Shown here: positions 1 to 8,421 of the stretch, piece after piece | How the letters are laid out: each line of letters starts with the position of its first letter | How positions within the stretch are numbered: position 1 is the first letter of the stretch | NCBI RefSeq assembly: GCF_039614715.1 | Contig: NZ_CP154857.1 | Location: 3,968,001-4,032,000 of the forward strand | DNA: 64,000 nt | Reading direction: 5' to 3' | DNA from: Microbacterium sp. AZCO | GTDB taxonomy: Bacteria > Actinomycetota > Actinomycetes > Actinomycetales > Microbacteriaceae | Translations under genes and position numbers: made by a program | The notes under the pieces: model-generated | Database searches by the model: none | Seen by the model: the letters and a program-made list of their open reading frames with translations, nothing else | Told to the model about the DNA's origin: nothing

Positions 1-2
1 AC

Positions 3-1013
3 GTGTTCGACCTCCCCGGTTCCTGGGTCTGGGACTTCTGGTTCGCCGACGACGGCGAGCGGTACCACCTCTTCTTCCTCTACGCCTCGCGAGCCCTGCA
101 GGAGCCCGACGCTCGCCATTACCGCGCCTCGATCGGGCACGCCGTCTCGACCGACCTCGTCTCGTGGAGGCAGGTGGCCGACGCGCTCGTGCGCAGCGAC
201 GGCCCGGCGTTCGACGACCTCGCGACGTGGACGGGCTCGACCGTGCGGCATCCCGACGGCACGTGGTTCCTCTTCTACACGGGAGCGTCGCTCGCCGCGG
301 ACGGGAAGAACGTCCAGAGCGTGGGCTACGCGACCTCGACCGACCTCCACGTGTGGACGAAGGCGCCCGGCCCCGTGCTCGGGGCCGCAGCCCCCTGGTA
401 CGAGACGATCGAGAGCGGCGCGTGGCACGACGAGGCGTTCCGCGACCCGTGGGTCTACCCCGACCCGGACGGCGACGGCTGGCACATGCTCATCACGGCG
501 CGCGCGTCCGACGGGCCCGCGGACGGCCGCGGAGTCATCGGCCATGCGTGGTCGCCCGATCTGCGCCGGTGGGAGCTCCGACCGCCCCTCAGCGCGCCGA
601 GCCCGCGGGGCTTCGGGCAGCTCGAGGTGATGCAGGTCGAGGTCGTCGACGGACGTCCCGTGCTGCTCTTCTCCTGCCTCGCGGAGCACGCGAGCGAGGC
701 CCGCGCCGAAACGACCGGAGGAACATGGGCGGCTCCCGCCGACTCGGTCGTGGGTCCGTTCGACGTCGAGGCCGCGTATCCGCTGACGGACGACGGGCTC
801 TACGTCGGCCGGCTCCTGCGCCGCCGCGACGACGGCCGGTGGCTCTTCTTCGCGTTCCGCAATGCCGGTCCCGACGGGCGGTTCGTGGGCGGCGTCACCG
901 ACCCGCTCCCCGTCGCGTGGCGAGGCGGGCGGCTCACGGTCGAGGCGGAGCCGGTGTCCGCCGAGGCCATCGCCGACGGAGAGAGCGAGACGGCGGTCGC
1001 CGGCATCCACTGA
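3..1013 (+). CDS. GH32/GH43-like beta-fructosidase, 5' end probably cut by window
   Basis: Five-bladed-propeller glycosidase of the GH32/GH43/GH68 type, probably acting on fructosides. The N-terminus reads VWDFWFADDG followed by YHLFFL, which is the first blade with the likely catalytic Asp. An FRDPWV motif near residue 147 carries the transition-state-stabilising Asp, and GQLEVMQVE near residue 205 holds the candidate acid/base Glu. No signal peptide is visible. The GTG used here lies two bases from the window edge with no ribosome site in view, so the true start may be upstream. The next gene is a secreted GH32 enzyme 27 bp downstream, so the two probably form a fructan-use operon. The exact family among GH32, GH43 and GH68 cannot be settled from sequence reading alone. 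Confidence 0.75.
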   Translation: MFDLPGSWVWDFWFADDGERYHLFFLYASRALQEPDARHYRASIGHAVSTDLVSWRQVADALVRSDGPAFDDLATWTGSTVRHPDGTWFLFYTGASLAADGKNVQSVGYATSTDLHVWTKAPGPVLGAAAPWYETIESGAWHDEAFRDPWVYPDPDGDGWHMLITARASDGPADGRGVIGHAWSPDLRRWELRPPLSAPSPRGFGQLEVMQVEVVDGRPVLLFSCLAEHASEARAETTGGTWAAPADSVVGPFDVEAAYPLTDDGLYVGRLLRRRDDGRWLFFAFRNAGPDGRFVGGVTDPLPVAWRGGRLTVEAEPVSAEAIADGESETAVAGIH

Positions 1014-1040
1014 TCCGATCAACGAGGAGGAACGCCGACG

Positions 1041-3080
1041 ATGTCGATTCCCCGCAGCACATCCCGCACGCCCGCCCGTACGCCCGCCCGTCGGCGCGCC
1101 GCCGGGGTGACGGCCCTCGCGGCCCTCACCGCGGCGACCGTCGCGGGGCCCGTCCTCGCGCCTGCGACCGCAGACGCCGACGAGCCCGCGACGTACCGTG
1201 CCCAGTACCACTTCACGGTGCCCGACCACTGGAAGAACGACCCCCAGCGGCCGGTCTTCGTCGACGGGAAGTTCCGGTACTACTACCTGTACAACTCCGA
1301 CTACGACGCCGATCCCACCGCCAACTTCGGCACGGCCTGGCGGCTCGCGACGACGTACGACGGCGTCGTGTTCGCCGATCAGGGCATCGCCGCGCCGAAG
1401 AGGACGAACGCGAACTACGACCTGTGGTCGGGGTCGACGGTCGTCGACCACGCGAACACGGCGGGGTTCGGCGCCGACGCCGTCGTGATGCTCGTGACGC
1501 AGATGGACCATCCCACGCCGGCGCAGCAGGCGAACGCGTCGGGGCCGCAGGCGCAGTTCCTCTGGTACTCGATCGACGGCGGCCGCACGTTCCGCCCCTC
1601 CGGCGATCAGCCGGTCATCCCGAACGGCGGCCGCGCGGACTTCCGCGACCCGAAGGTGGTGTGGGATGCCGAGCGGGGCCGGTGGGTCGCGCTCATCGCC
1701 GCACGCGACCGCGTCAGCTTCTACACCTCGCCGGACCTGAGGACCTGGACGCGCCGCAGCGAGTGGGTCGACACCGGCATCGGGACGATCGAGTGTCCCG
1801 ACCTCTTCCGCATCCGCGCCGACGACGGGTCGTTCCACTGGGTGCTCGGGGTGAGCGCCAACGGATACGCGACGGGCGACCCCGCGACGTTCGCCTATTG
1901 GACCGGCAGCTTCGACGGCGACGCGTTCCACCCCGACACCGCGGCGCCCCAGTGGCTCGACCACGGGTTCGACTGGTACGGCGGCGTCACGTGGGAGGAT
2001 CCGGCGGCACCCCTCGATCGCCGCTACGCCGTCGCGTGGATGAACAACTGGGACTACGCCCACACCACCCCGACGTGGGCCGCGGACGGGTTCAACGGCA
2101 CCGACTCCATCACGCGGCAGATCGCGCTGAAGCACGTCGACTCGGGCTACAGCCTGGTCTCGCGGCCGGTGCCCGCACTCGACGGCATCGCGTCGTCCCG
2201 CACCCGGCTCGGCGACGTCGCGGTGGACGGATTCCTTCCGCTCGCGTACACGGGTGACGCCTACCGCATCGAGACCGACGTCACGTGGGACACCGCGACG
2301 AACATCGGGCTTCAGCTGCGACGGTCGGCCGACGGCTCGCGCCACGCCGACGTGGGGGTGACCGACACCTACGCGTACCTCAACCGCGGGCAGACGGGGA
2401 ACCCCGGCAATCCCTGGAAGCTCGAGAGCCGCACGCCGTTCCCGGCCTCGGCGACGACGGTGCACCTGCAGATCCTCGTCGACCGCACCACCGTCGAGGT
2501 GTTCGTCGACGACGGCAGATACGTCCACTCGAGCCAGGTGTTCGCCCCGCCGGGCGATCGCGGCATCGCGCTGTACAGCTCGGGTGGGCCGGCGATCTTC
2601 CACGACCTCACGATCACCGAGTTCGGCAGCGTCGTGCAGCGCCCCGCACGGGTGCTGGCCGACTTCGAGGGCGCGACCTGGGGCGCCGGATGGAGTGCGT
2701 CGGGCGCGCTCGCGGCCATCGGTCCGTCGTCAGCCGACCTCGACGGACAGGTGGGGTCGCGCGTCGCGGACACGTACGCGGGGAGGGATGCCGCCACCGG
2801 CGTGCTGACGTCGCCGCCGTTCACGATCGACCGAAACTTCCTCCACCTCCTGATCGCGGGCGGACGGCACCCGCTCGGCGTCGAACCGGCGACCTCGGTG
2901 CAGCTGCTCGTCGACGGGCGCCCCGTGCGGACGGCGACGGGTGACGACAGCGCGAAGCTGCGACCCGTCGAGTGGGATCTGCGCGACCTCGCGGGACGGA
3001 CGGCGCAGCTGCAGGTCCTCGACGATGGGACCGGAGCGTGGGGTCACATCATGGTCGACCAGGTCGTGCTGAGCGACTGA
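1041..3080 (+). CDS. Secreted GH32 levanase/inulinase
   Basis: Extracellular fructan hydrolase of 679 residues. The Arg-rich N-terminus and hydrophobic stretch at about residues 20-46 form a signal peptide, possibly twin-arginine-like. The GH32 triad is visible: nucleophile D67 in HWKNDP (a variant of the usual WMNDPNG), D203 in FRDPK and acid/base E251 in ECPDLF. A GH32 beta-sandwich domain follows (about 385-535). The C-terminal 140 residues, beginning ADFEGATWG, look like an extra beta-sandwich carbohydrate-binding module. The start has a strong AGGAGG site. It follows the other fructosidase closely, which supports joint use of levan or inulin; no fructose transporter is in view. Confidence 0.9.
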   Translation: MSIPRSTSRTPARTPARRRAAGVTALAALTAATVAGPVLAPATADADEPATYRAQYHFTVPDHWKNDPQRPVFVDGKFRYYYLYNSDYDADPTANFGTAWRLATTYDGVVFADQGIAAPKRTNANYDLWSGSTVVDHANTAGFGADAVVMLVTQMDHPTPAQQANASGPQAQFLWYSIDGGRTFRPSGDQPVIPNGGRADFRDPKVVWDAERGRWVALIAARDRVSFYTSPDLRTWTRRSEWVDTGIGTIECPDLFRIRADDGSFHWVLGVSANGYATGDPATFAYWTGSFDGDAFHPDTAAPQWLDHGFDWYGGVTWEDPAAPLDRRYAVAWMNNWDYAHTTPTWAADGFNGTDSITRQIALKHVDSGYSLVSRPVPALDGIASSRTRLGDVAVDGFLPLAYTGDAYRIETDVTWDTATNIGLQLRRSADGSRHADVGVTDTYAYLNRGQTGNPGNPWKLESRTPFPASATTVHLQILVDRTTVEVFVDDGRYVHSSQVFAPPGDRGIALYSSGGPAIFHDLTITEFGSVVQRPARVLADFEGATWGAGWSASGALAAIGPSSADLDGQVGSRVADTYAGRDAATGVLTSPPFTIDRNFLHLLIAGGRHPLGVEPATSVQLLVDGRPVRTATGDDSAKLRPVEWDLRDLAGRTAQLQVLDDGTGAWGHIMVDQVVLSD

Positions 3081-3120
3081 GGGATCGTCGGTCGGGTCAG
3101 GGCAGCCCGTGGCCACCGCC

Positions 3121-3126
3121 TAGCCT
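3121..3126 (+). promoter_or_regulatory. Leaderless -10 box for TauE/SafE gene
   Basis: TAGCCT followed by exactly six bases (GGAAGG) and then ATG. This is the actinobacterial layout in which transcription begins at the start codon. The spacer also resembles a Shine-Dalgarno sequence, so a leadered transcript is possible. Confidence 0.45.
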
Positions 3127-3132
3127 GGAAGG

Positions 3133-3888
3133 ATGGGGGACCTGACGACGTGGGCATGGGTGCTGCTCGCGGTCGCGGCCCTCATCGTCGGGATCTCGAA
3201 GACGGCGCTGCCGGGCGCGGCGACGCTCGCCGTCGCGATCTTCGCGAGCGTGCTGCCCGCCAAGCACTCGACGGCGACGCTGCTCGTGCTGCTCATCGTG
3301 GGCGACGCGTTCGCGCTCATCACCTACCGGCGGCATGCCGACTGGCCGACGTTGATCAAGCTCGCCCCCGCCGTCGTGTGCGGGCTGCTCCTCGGAGCGG
3401 GGTTCCTCGCGATCGCGGACGATGCCTGGGTGCAGCGGACGATCGCGGTCATCCTGCTGCTCGTCGTCGCCTTCACGCTGTGGCTGCGCTGGCGCGGCAC
3501 GGCGACGGGGCTCATCGGCAGGGGCGGCCGCGTCGCGGCGGCAGGCTACGGCACGCTCGGCGGCTTCACGACGATGGTCGCCAACGCCGGCGGCCCGGTC
3601 ATGTCGATGTACTTCCTCGCCGCACGGTTCGAGGTGAAGGCGTTCCTCGGCACGGCGGCGTGGTTCTTCGCGATCGTCAACATCGCCAAGCTGCCCTTCG
3701 CGATCGGGCTGGGGCTGCTGACGCCGCAGAGCCTGCTGATCGACCTCGTGCTCCTGCCCGCCGTGCTCATCGGCGCATTCGCGGGCCGGGCGCTCGCGGG
3801 TCGCATGAAGCAGGCCGTCTTCGAGCGGATCGTCTTCATCCTGACGATCGTCGCGGCGCTCTACCTGCTGCTCTCCGCACCGGTGTGA
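3133..3888 (+). CDS. TauE/SafE (TSUP) family membrane exporter
   Basis: Polytopic membrane protein of 251 residues with about eight hydrophobic segments. It carries the family motif GISKTALPG in the first helix pair and a second glycine-rich motif (GFTTMVANAGGP) around residue 150, as expected for the two-repeat TSUP fold. Family members move sulfite, sulfoacetate or other small organic anions across the cytoplasmic membrane. Nothing next to it points to sulfur metabolism, so the substrate is unknown. A -10 box six bases before the ATG suggests its own promoter, independent of the fructosidase operon. Confidence 0.8.
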   Translation: MGDLTTWAWVLLAVAALIVGISKTALPGAATLAVAIFASVLPAKHSTATLLVLLIVGDAFALITYRRHADWPTLIKLAPAVVCGLLLGAGFLAIADDAWVQRTIAVILLLVVAFTLWLRWRGTATGLIGRGGRVAAAGYGTLGGFTTMVANAGGPVMSMYFLAARFEVKAFLGTAAWFFAIVNIAKLPFAIGLGLLTPQSLLIDLVLLPAVLIGAFAGRALAGRMKQAVFERIVFILTIVAALYLLLSAPV

Positions 3889-3960
3889 CGTTTTACTCCC
3901 CGGTTCCACGGGTGTCAACGGCACTTCCGCGGGGTGATCGGCGGCGAGACAATTCAGGTC

Positions 3961-4167
3961 ATGCGATCGGTGCCGATGTTCGACCACGGCGAAGTGGTCA
4001 CGACCTCGACGGGTGAGGTCGGGCGCGTCATCGTCCCGACGTCGGGTCCTCCCGTCGAGTTCTTCGATCCCCTCGACGACGAGTTCATCCTCCGCGTCGT
4101 GCACGTGGAGTTCCCCAGCGGAGAGGTCCGCCGCTACCTGGCGTCCAGTCTGACGGCGACCCGCTGA
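3961..4167 (+). CDS. Small hypothetical protein
   Basis: A 68-residue acidic protein starting at ATG. A GTG 27 bases upstream is in frame, but no convincing ribosome site separates the two. It has alternating Gly/Val and hydrophobic residues (HGEVVTTSTGEVGRV) that suggest a small SH3/KOW-like beta-barrel. I do not recognise a family. It sits alone between an exporter gene and a GH5 gene. Codon third positions are GC-rich as in neighbouring genes, which supports it being real. Confidence 0.5.
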   Translation: MRSVPMFDHGEVVTTSTGEVGRVIVPTSGPPVEFFDPLDDEFILRVVHVEFPSGEVRRYLASSLTATR

Positions 4168-4184
4168 CGGCCGGTCCTCCACAG

Positions 4185-4201
4185 ACCGAGCACCGCTCGG
4201 T
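4185..4201. terminator. 7-bp hairpin after small ORF
   Basis: ACCGAGC-ACC-GCTCGGT, a perfect 7-bp inverted repeat with a 3-base loop, followed by TT. It could be a weak terminator or an operator for the downstream GH5 gene; there is no long T run. Confidence 0.35.
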
Positions 4202-4262
4202 TTGACTTGCGTGCACGGATCACGGATGCTGTGCGGGCCCGACTTGTCACGATGGAGTGCCA

Positions 4263-6599
4263 ATGAACCTCGCCGTCCGGCGTCCCCTCGTCGCGCTCTG
4301 CGCCATGCTCGCCCTCATCGTCGTCCAGGCGATCCTCGACCCGACGGGCCTGCTCGCACTCGTCGGCTGGTCGGGAGCGCTTCCCGCGTTCGACCGCGGA
4401 CTCTGGCCGCTCGCCCCGTACGTCGTGTTCGTCCCGGTGCTCCTCGGCATGACGTGGTGGACGACGGCGCGCGCCGGCGACCGCTACTGGACGCTCGTTC
4501 CCGGCCTCGTGCTCAGCGTCCTGCTCGCGCAGGCGGCGACGGCGCTCGCGATGACGGGCGACCTCGGCGCCTCCGCCTGGGCCGCCGGCTACGTCACGGC
4601 GAAGGCCGTGCCGGCCGCGCTCATCGTCGCCGCCTTCGCCCGCTGGCTCGGCGGCAGGACCGACCGGGTGCGCCGAGACCCGGGAGCTGTGTGGGGTCCC
4701 GCGCTCCTCCTCGCCGCCGTCGCCCCGCTCCTCTCGGGTCTGTGGTGGACCGCCCCCGTCTACGCCCCCGCCGTGCCCGTCGCGCGGCCCGATCGCGGAC
4801 TCTTCTCGACCGCTGTCGCGATGCTCCTCCTCGCCGCCGCGTCGGCGCTCTGCCTGCGCTGGATGCGCGCGCGTGTGCCGGGCGTGCTCGGCGGCTGGCT
4901 CGCCGCCGTCGTCGCCGGCGCGATCGTCGGCGTCGTGCAGGCGGTCGTCGCAACGATCGCCGACGGCCTGCAGGGCGACCTCTGGCCCCTCATGAGCGCG
5001 TACGTCACCGTCGCCGACGGCCTGTCGTTCGGCGTGTGCGTGGGCTGGATCGCCGGCGTCGGCGCGCTCGTCGCCGATCGCGTGCGCGTGGGCCGCGGTG
5101 CGCGCGTGCCCCTCTATGCGGCGGCGGCCGTCGCCGTCGTCGCGCTCGTCGTGTCGATGGTCGTGCCGTACGCCGGCGGGGCATCGGCCCAGGGGCGTGG
5201 GGCCGCGGCATCCATCCCCTCGCACTTCCTCCGCGCGAGCGGAGGGGTGATCGCCGACGGCGACGGCAACCAGGTGCTGCTGCGCGGCGTCAACGTCAAC
5301 CAGCTCGTCGACTTCTACGCCCCGCGCCCCGACGTCCCCGTGACGCGTCCGCTCACGGAGGACGACTTCGCCGGCATCGCGGCGGAGGGGTTCGACGTCG
5401 TGCGGCTCGGGCTGTCGTGGTCGGCGCTCGAACCGGAGCGCGGACGGCTCGACCGGGGCTACCTCGACCGCATCACCGAGGCGGTCGGCTGGGCGAAGGC
5501 GCACGGCCTGTACGTCGTGCTCGACATGCACCAGGACTCGTGGTTCAACGGCGCGACGCCCGACGGCACCGCCTGCCGTCCCGGCACCGACCCGATGTGG
5601 GGCTACGACGGCGCCCCGGAGTGGGCGACGATCACCGACGGCGCGCCGCGCTGCCAGTTCCAGGGGCGTGACATCTCACCCGCGGGCGACCGCGCATTCC
5701 AGAACTTCTTCTTCGACACCGACGGCGTGCAGACGGCGCTCGTCGAGACGTGGGGGCGCCTCGCCGAGGTCTTCCGCGACGATCCGACGGTCGCGGGCTA
5801 CGACCTGCTCAACGAGCCCGGCTTCGGCGAGACCGCGCCCGTCACGACCTCGCTGCTGCTCGGCCGGTTCTACGACCGCGCGATCGACGCGATCCGGGCC
5901 GCGGGCGCACCCCAGATCGTGTTCATCGAGCCGAGCATCCTGTGGTCGGGCCTCGGCTTCGACGCGGGCCCGGCGGCGGGGTTCACGCAGGACGCCAACT
6001 GGGCGTTCTCGCCGCACCTCTACGCCGAGTCGATCACGATGGACCGCTCGCTCGGCATCACTCCGATCGTGTCCATGAAGCGCCAATTCGCCCTCGCGCA
6101 GCGGGTCGCCGATCAGTACGGCGTGCCCCTGTGGTCGGGCGAGTACGGCTACTGGGGCGACGCGGCCGACCGCGTCGCCCGGCTCGAGCGCTACGCGAGG
6201 CTCGAAGACCGGTACGTCCTCGGCAGCGCCTACTGGGTGTGGAAGCAGGCGTGCGGCGACCCGCAGGGCGGCATCGGCGACGTTGGCGACGCGCTCATCC
6301 CGCAGGACTGCGCCTCCGGCGACGACCTGCCGCCCCGCGACGACCTCCTCCGCATCCTGGGTCGCGCCTACCCGCAGTCGGCGCCCGGCAGCGTCTCCGA
6401 GCTCAGCGCGACCGATGACGCCTTCGCGATGAAGGGCACGGCGGGTGAGAAGGGATGCGGCCTGCGGGTGTGGTTCCCGGGTGCGGCCGAGCCGTCGCTC
6501 GACGCCACGGGCATCACCGACCTCGAGACCGCTGCGGTCGACGGCGGCTGGATCGTCACGGGCTGCGCGGAGGGTGACTACTCGCTCGCGACGAAGTAG
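4263..6599 (+). CDS. Membrane-anchored GH5 glycosidase (endoglycoceramidase-like)
   Basis: A 778-residue fusion. Residues 1-305 hold about nine transmembrane helices. Residues 315-700 form a GH5 (beta/alpha)8 barrel related to endoglycoceramidases and cellulases, with acid/base E518 in LLNEPG and nucleophile E627 in WSGEYGYWG; a short beta domain closes the protein. The ATG at 4263 has GGAG five bases upstream; a GTG six bases earlier is in frame but has a poorer site. The layout predicts a catalytic domain on the outer face held by an integral membrane domain, instead of the usual single anchor. It may act on glycans or glycolipids at the cell surface. Its 3' end overlaps the convergent gene by 22 bp. 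Confidence 0.8.
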   Translation: MNLAVRRPLVALCAMLALIVVQAILDPTGLLALVGWSGALPAFDRGLWPLAPYVVFVPVLLGMTWWTTARAGDRYWTLVPGLVLSVLLAQAATALAMTGDLGASAWAAGYVTAKAVPAALIVAAFARWLGGRTDRVRRDPGAVWGPALLLAAVAPLLSGLWWTAPVYAPAVPVARPDRGLFSTAVAMLLLAAASALCLRWMRARVPGVLGGWLAAVVAGAIVGVVQAVVATIADGLQGDLWPLMSAYVTVADGLSFGVCVGWIAGVGALVADRVRVGRGARVPLYAAAAVAVVALVVSMVVPYAGGASAQGRGAAASIPSHFLRASGGVIADGDGNQVLLRGVNVNQLVDFYAPRPDVPVTRPLTEDDFAGIAAEGFDVVRLGLSWSALEPERGRLDRGYLDRITEAVGWAKAHGLYVVLDMHQDSWFNGATPDGTACRPGTDPMWGYDGAPEWATITDGAPRCQFQGRDISPAGDRAFQNFFFDTDGVQTALVETWGRLAEVFRDDPTVAGYDLLNEPGFGETAPVTTSLLLGRFYDRAIDAIRAAGAPQIVFIEPSILWSGLGFDAGPAAGFTQDANWAFSPHLYAESITMDRSLGITPIVSMKRQFALAQRVADQYGVPLWSGEYGYWGDAADRVARLERYARLEDRYVLGSAYWVWKQACGDPQGGIGDVGDALIPQDCASGDDLPPRDDLLRILGRAYPQSAPGSVSELSATDDAFAMKGTAGEKGCGLRVWFPGAAEPSLDATGITDLETAAVDGGWIVTGCAEGDYSLATK

Positions 6600-7504
6600 C
6601 GGTCGAGGGTCGCGGGATCGGCGATCGCGTCGGGGTCGAGACCCTGCACGACGACCCCCGACTCCGACGGGCGCACGAGGAACAGCTCGCGCGCGTGCTC
6701 GTTGACGGTCGCCGGTCCGTACCCCACCCGCAGGCCGAACAGCTTCCGGACGACGGGCCAGGCATCCACCGTCCTCACCAGGCGCGCGCGGTCGCCGAAG
6801 CGGAAGCCGCGCTCGGCGCCGTAGCGGCGCAGGCGCGCGGGTGAGTCGAACGCGGGGTCGTACGACATCGCGACGACGGCCCGCTCGCCCCCGGCGAGGG
6901 CCGCGAGTCGCGTGATCGTGAGCGAGCAGCGCTGCGGGTTCATGCAGCGGGTGTAGAAGAAGGCGAGCACCGTCTCCTCCTCGAGCAGGTCGGCGAGGGT
7001 CTGGGCCCGGCCGTCCTGGTCTTCGACGGCGATCGCGCGGAGAGCCGCGGCATCCACCGGGAAAGACGGCGGCGGGATGCTGCCGGCCGGCGCCTCGCGC
7101 GCCGCGCGCTGCTCGTCGAGCGCGTCGAGCAGCTCGCCGCGGGCCGTCCGCATCCAGGTCGGCGCGACGCTCCCGGGCTGCCAGCGCACGTAGACATCGC
7201 TCGTCGAGATGCGGTCGGCGGCCGCGCGCAGCAGTTCGGTCCAGTCGCCGGCGTCGCCGCGCACGGCTCGGGCGGCTCCCGCGAGGACGACGGGGCTCGC
7301 GCTCGTGCGCAGCTCCTCGGCGACGATCGCGCGCGCGTCGGCCGGGATGCCCCGTGCCTCGAACGAGGCGAGCAGGTGCGCGCGGACGCGCTCTGCGTCG
7401 GCCTGCGACAGGCCCTGGGCATGGGGGGCGTCCTGACGCAGATCGTCGGCGGCCACCGGCCGGGCGAGCAGCTCGGCGATCAGGAGGTCGACGGGCCGCG
7501 GCAT
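6578..7504 (-). CDS. SCO1/SenC-like copper/thioredoxin-fold protein
   Basis: A 308-residue protein starting at an ATG preceded by GAGGGG. Residues 1-115 look like alpha-helical HEAT-type repeats. Residues 150-275 resemble a SCO1/SenC thioredoxin fold, with C187 and C193 in FYTRC-x5-CS and H270 in VNEHARELFLV. SCO proteins bind copper with two Cys and one His, normally as CxxxC; here the spacing is C-x5-C. There is no signal peptide or membrane anchor, so it would be cytoplasmic. It is the last gene of a trio with a HEAT protein and a tyrosinase, which makes copper loading of the tyrosinase a reasonable inference. It could instead be a peroxiredoxin-like protein. Confidence 0.6.
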   Translation of the reverse strand: MPRPVDLLIAELLARPVAADDLRQDAPHAQGLSQADAERVRAHLLASFEARGIPADARAIVAEELRTSASPVVLAGAARAVRGDAGDWTELLRAAADRISTSDVYVRWQPGSVAPTWMRTARGELLDALDEQRAAREAPAGSIPPPSFPVDAAALRAIAVEDQDGRAQTLADLLEEETVLAFFYTRCMNPQRCSLTITRLAALAGGERAVVAMSYDPAFDSPARLRRYGAERGFRFGDRARLVRTVDAWPVVRKLFGLRVGYGPATVNEHARELFLVRPSESGVVVQGLDPDAIADPATLDRYFVASE

Positions 7505-7508
7505 CCCC

Positions 7509-8414
7509 TCACCCCTCCGGCTCGGGCGGACGCGCCTTGGCGAAGCGGTCGATCGACGTCTTGAGCGAGCGCGAACTCGTCGCGTCCTTGACGCGGTCGA
7601 GGCCCTCACGGAAGTCGGCGTCGTCGACGGCCGCCGCCGCCTCGGGGGTGAATGCGACGGCCGAGAGCGCCGTCGTGCGCAGCGTGTCGTCCTCGTCGTC
7701 GTCGAGCACGAGGTCGCGCGCGACGTCGGCGAAGCGGGTCGGGGACGCGGCCTTCAGGCTCATGGCCGCGAGCTCGCGCACGGCCGTCCGCTCGGTCTTG
7801 TCGGCTGAGATCGAAGCGAGCAGGTCGACCGACTCGGGGTCGGCCGCGAGTGCGCGAAGGGCCTCTTCACGCACGCGGCCCGAGCCGGACTGCGCGAGTT
7901 CGCGGAAGAGCGGCGCCGCGTCGCCGTGCTCGTCGCGCGCGAGGAAGCGGGCGGCCGTCGCCGCCGGCACGAGGGGCTTGCGCATGCCCTCGAGTCCCTC
8001 GCGCAGCAGCTGCTGGCCGACCTCGTCGTTCTCGAGGGTCAGCCGGTCGAGTGCCATGTGCCGCACGCGCTTGTCGGGCGAGAGGGCGAGGTCGCGCAGC
8101 CGGTCGATGTACTCGGCGTGGAACGGGGCGAAGCGCACGGGCTGGAAGGTCGCCGCCCCGAGGCGCTCGAGGGCCGTCAGCTGGATGTCGGGCGTCGACG
8201 ACTCGTCGGCGAGGATGTCGAGCAGCATCCGCATCGCCGACTCGAAGGTGTCGGCCTCGACGAGCACCGTCTCCAGGTCGTCCTGCGACAGGTCGGGCGA
8301 CCGCGCCGCGAGCACCTGCTTGGCCGTGCGCGCCTTGGGCCGCGTCTTGTGGATCTCGGTCACCTCGGAGACGTACTCCTTGCGGAGCGCCTCGATGTCG
8401 TGCTCGTCGGTCAT
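7509..8414 (-). CDS. HEAT-repeat protein
   Basis: A 301-residue, all-helical, acidic protein of about six HEAT/PBS-lyase-like repeats, with recurring signatures such as DKRVRHMALDRL and SGRVREEALRAL. It has no signal peptide, membrane segment or catalytic motif, so a scaffold role is likely. It starts 8 bases past the tyrosinase stop, and its own stop lies 4 bases before the SCO1-like start, which indicates one transcript. The downstream partner also has a helical N-terminus, so the two may interact or share ancestry. Confidence 0.7.
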   Translation of the reverse strand: MTDEHDIEALRKEYVSEVTEIHKTRPKARTAKQVLAARSPDLSQDDLETVLVEADTFESAMRMLLDILADESSTPDIQLTALERLGAATFQPVRFAPFHAEYIDRLRDLALSPDKRVRHMALDRLTLENDEVGQQLLREGLEGMRKPLVPAATAARFLARDEHGDAAPLFRELAQSGSGRVREEALRALAADPESVDLLASISADKTERTAVRELAAMSLKAASPTRFADVARDLVLDDDEDDTLRTTALSAVAFTPEAAAAVDDADFREGLDRVKDATSSRSLKTSIDRFAKARPPEPEG

Positions 8415-8421
8415 GGATGCC

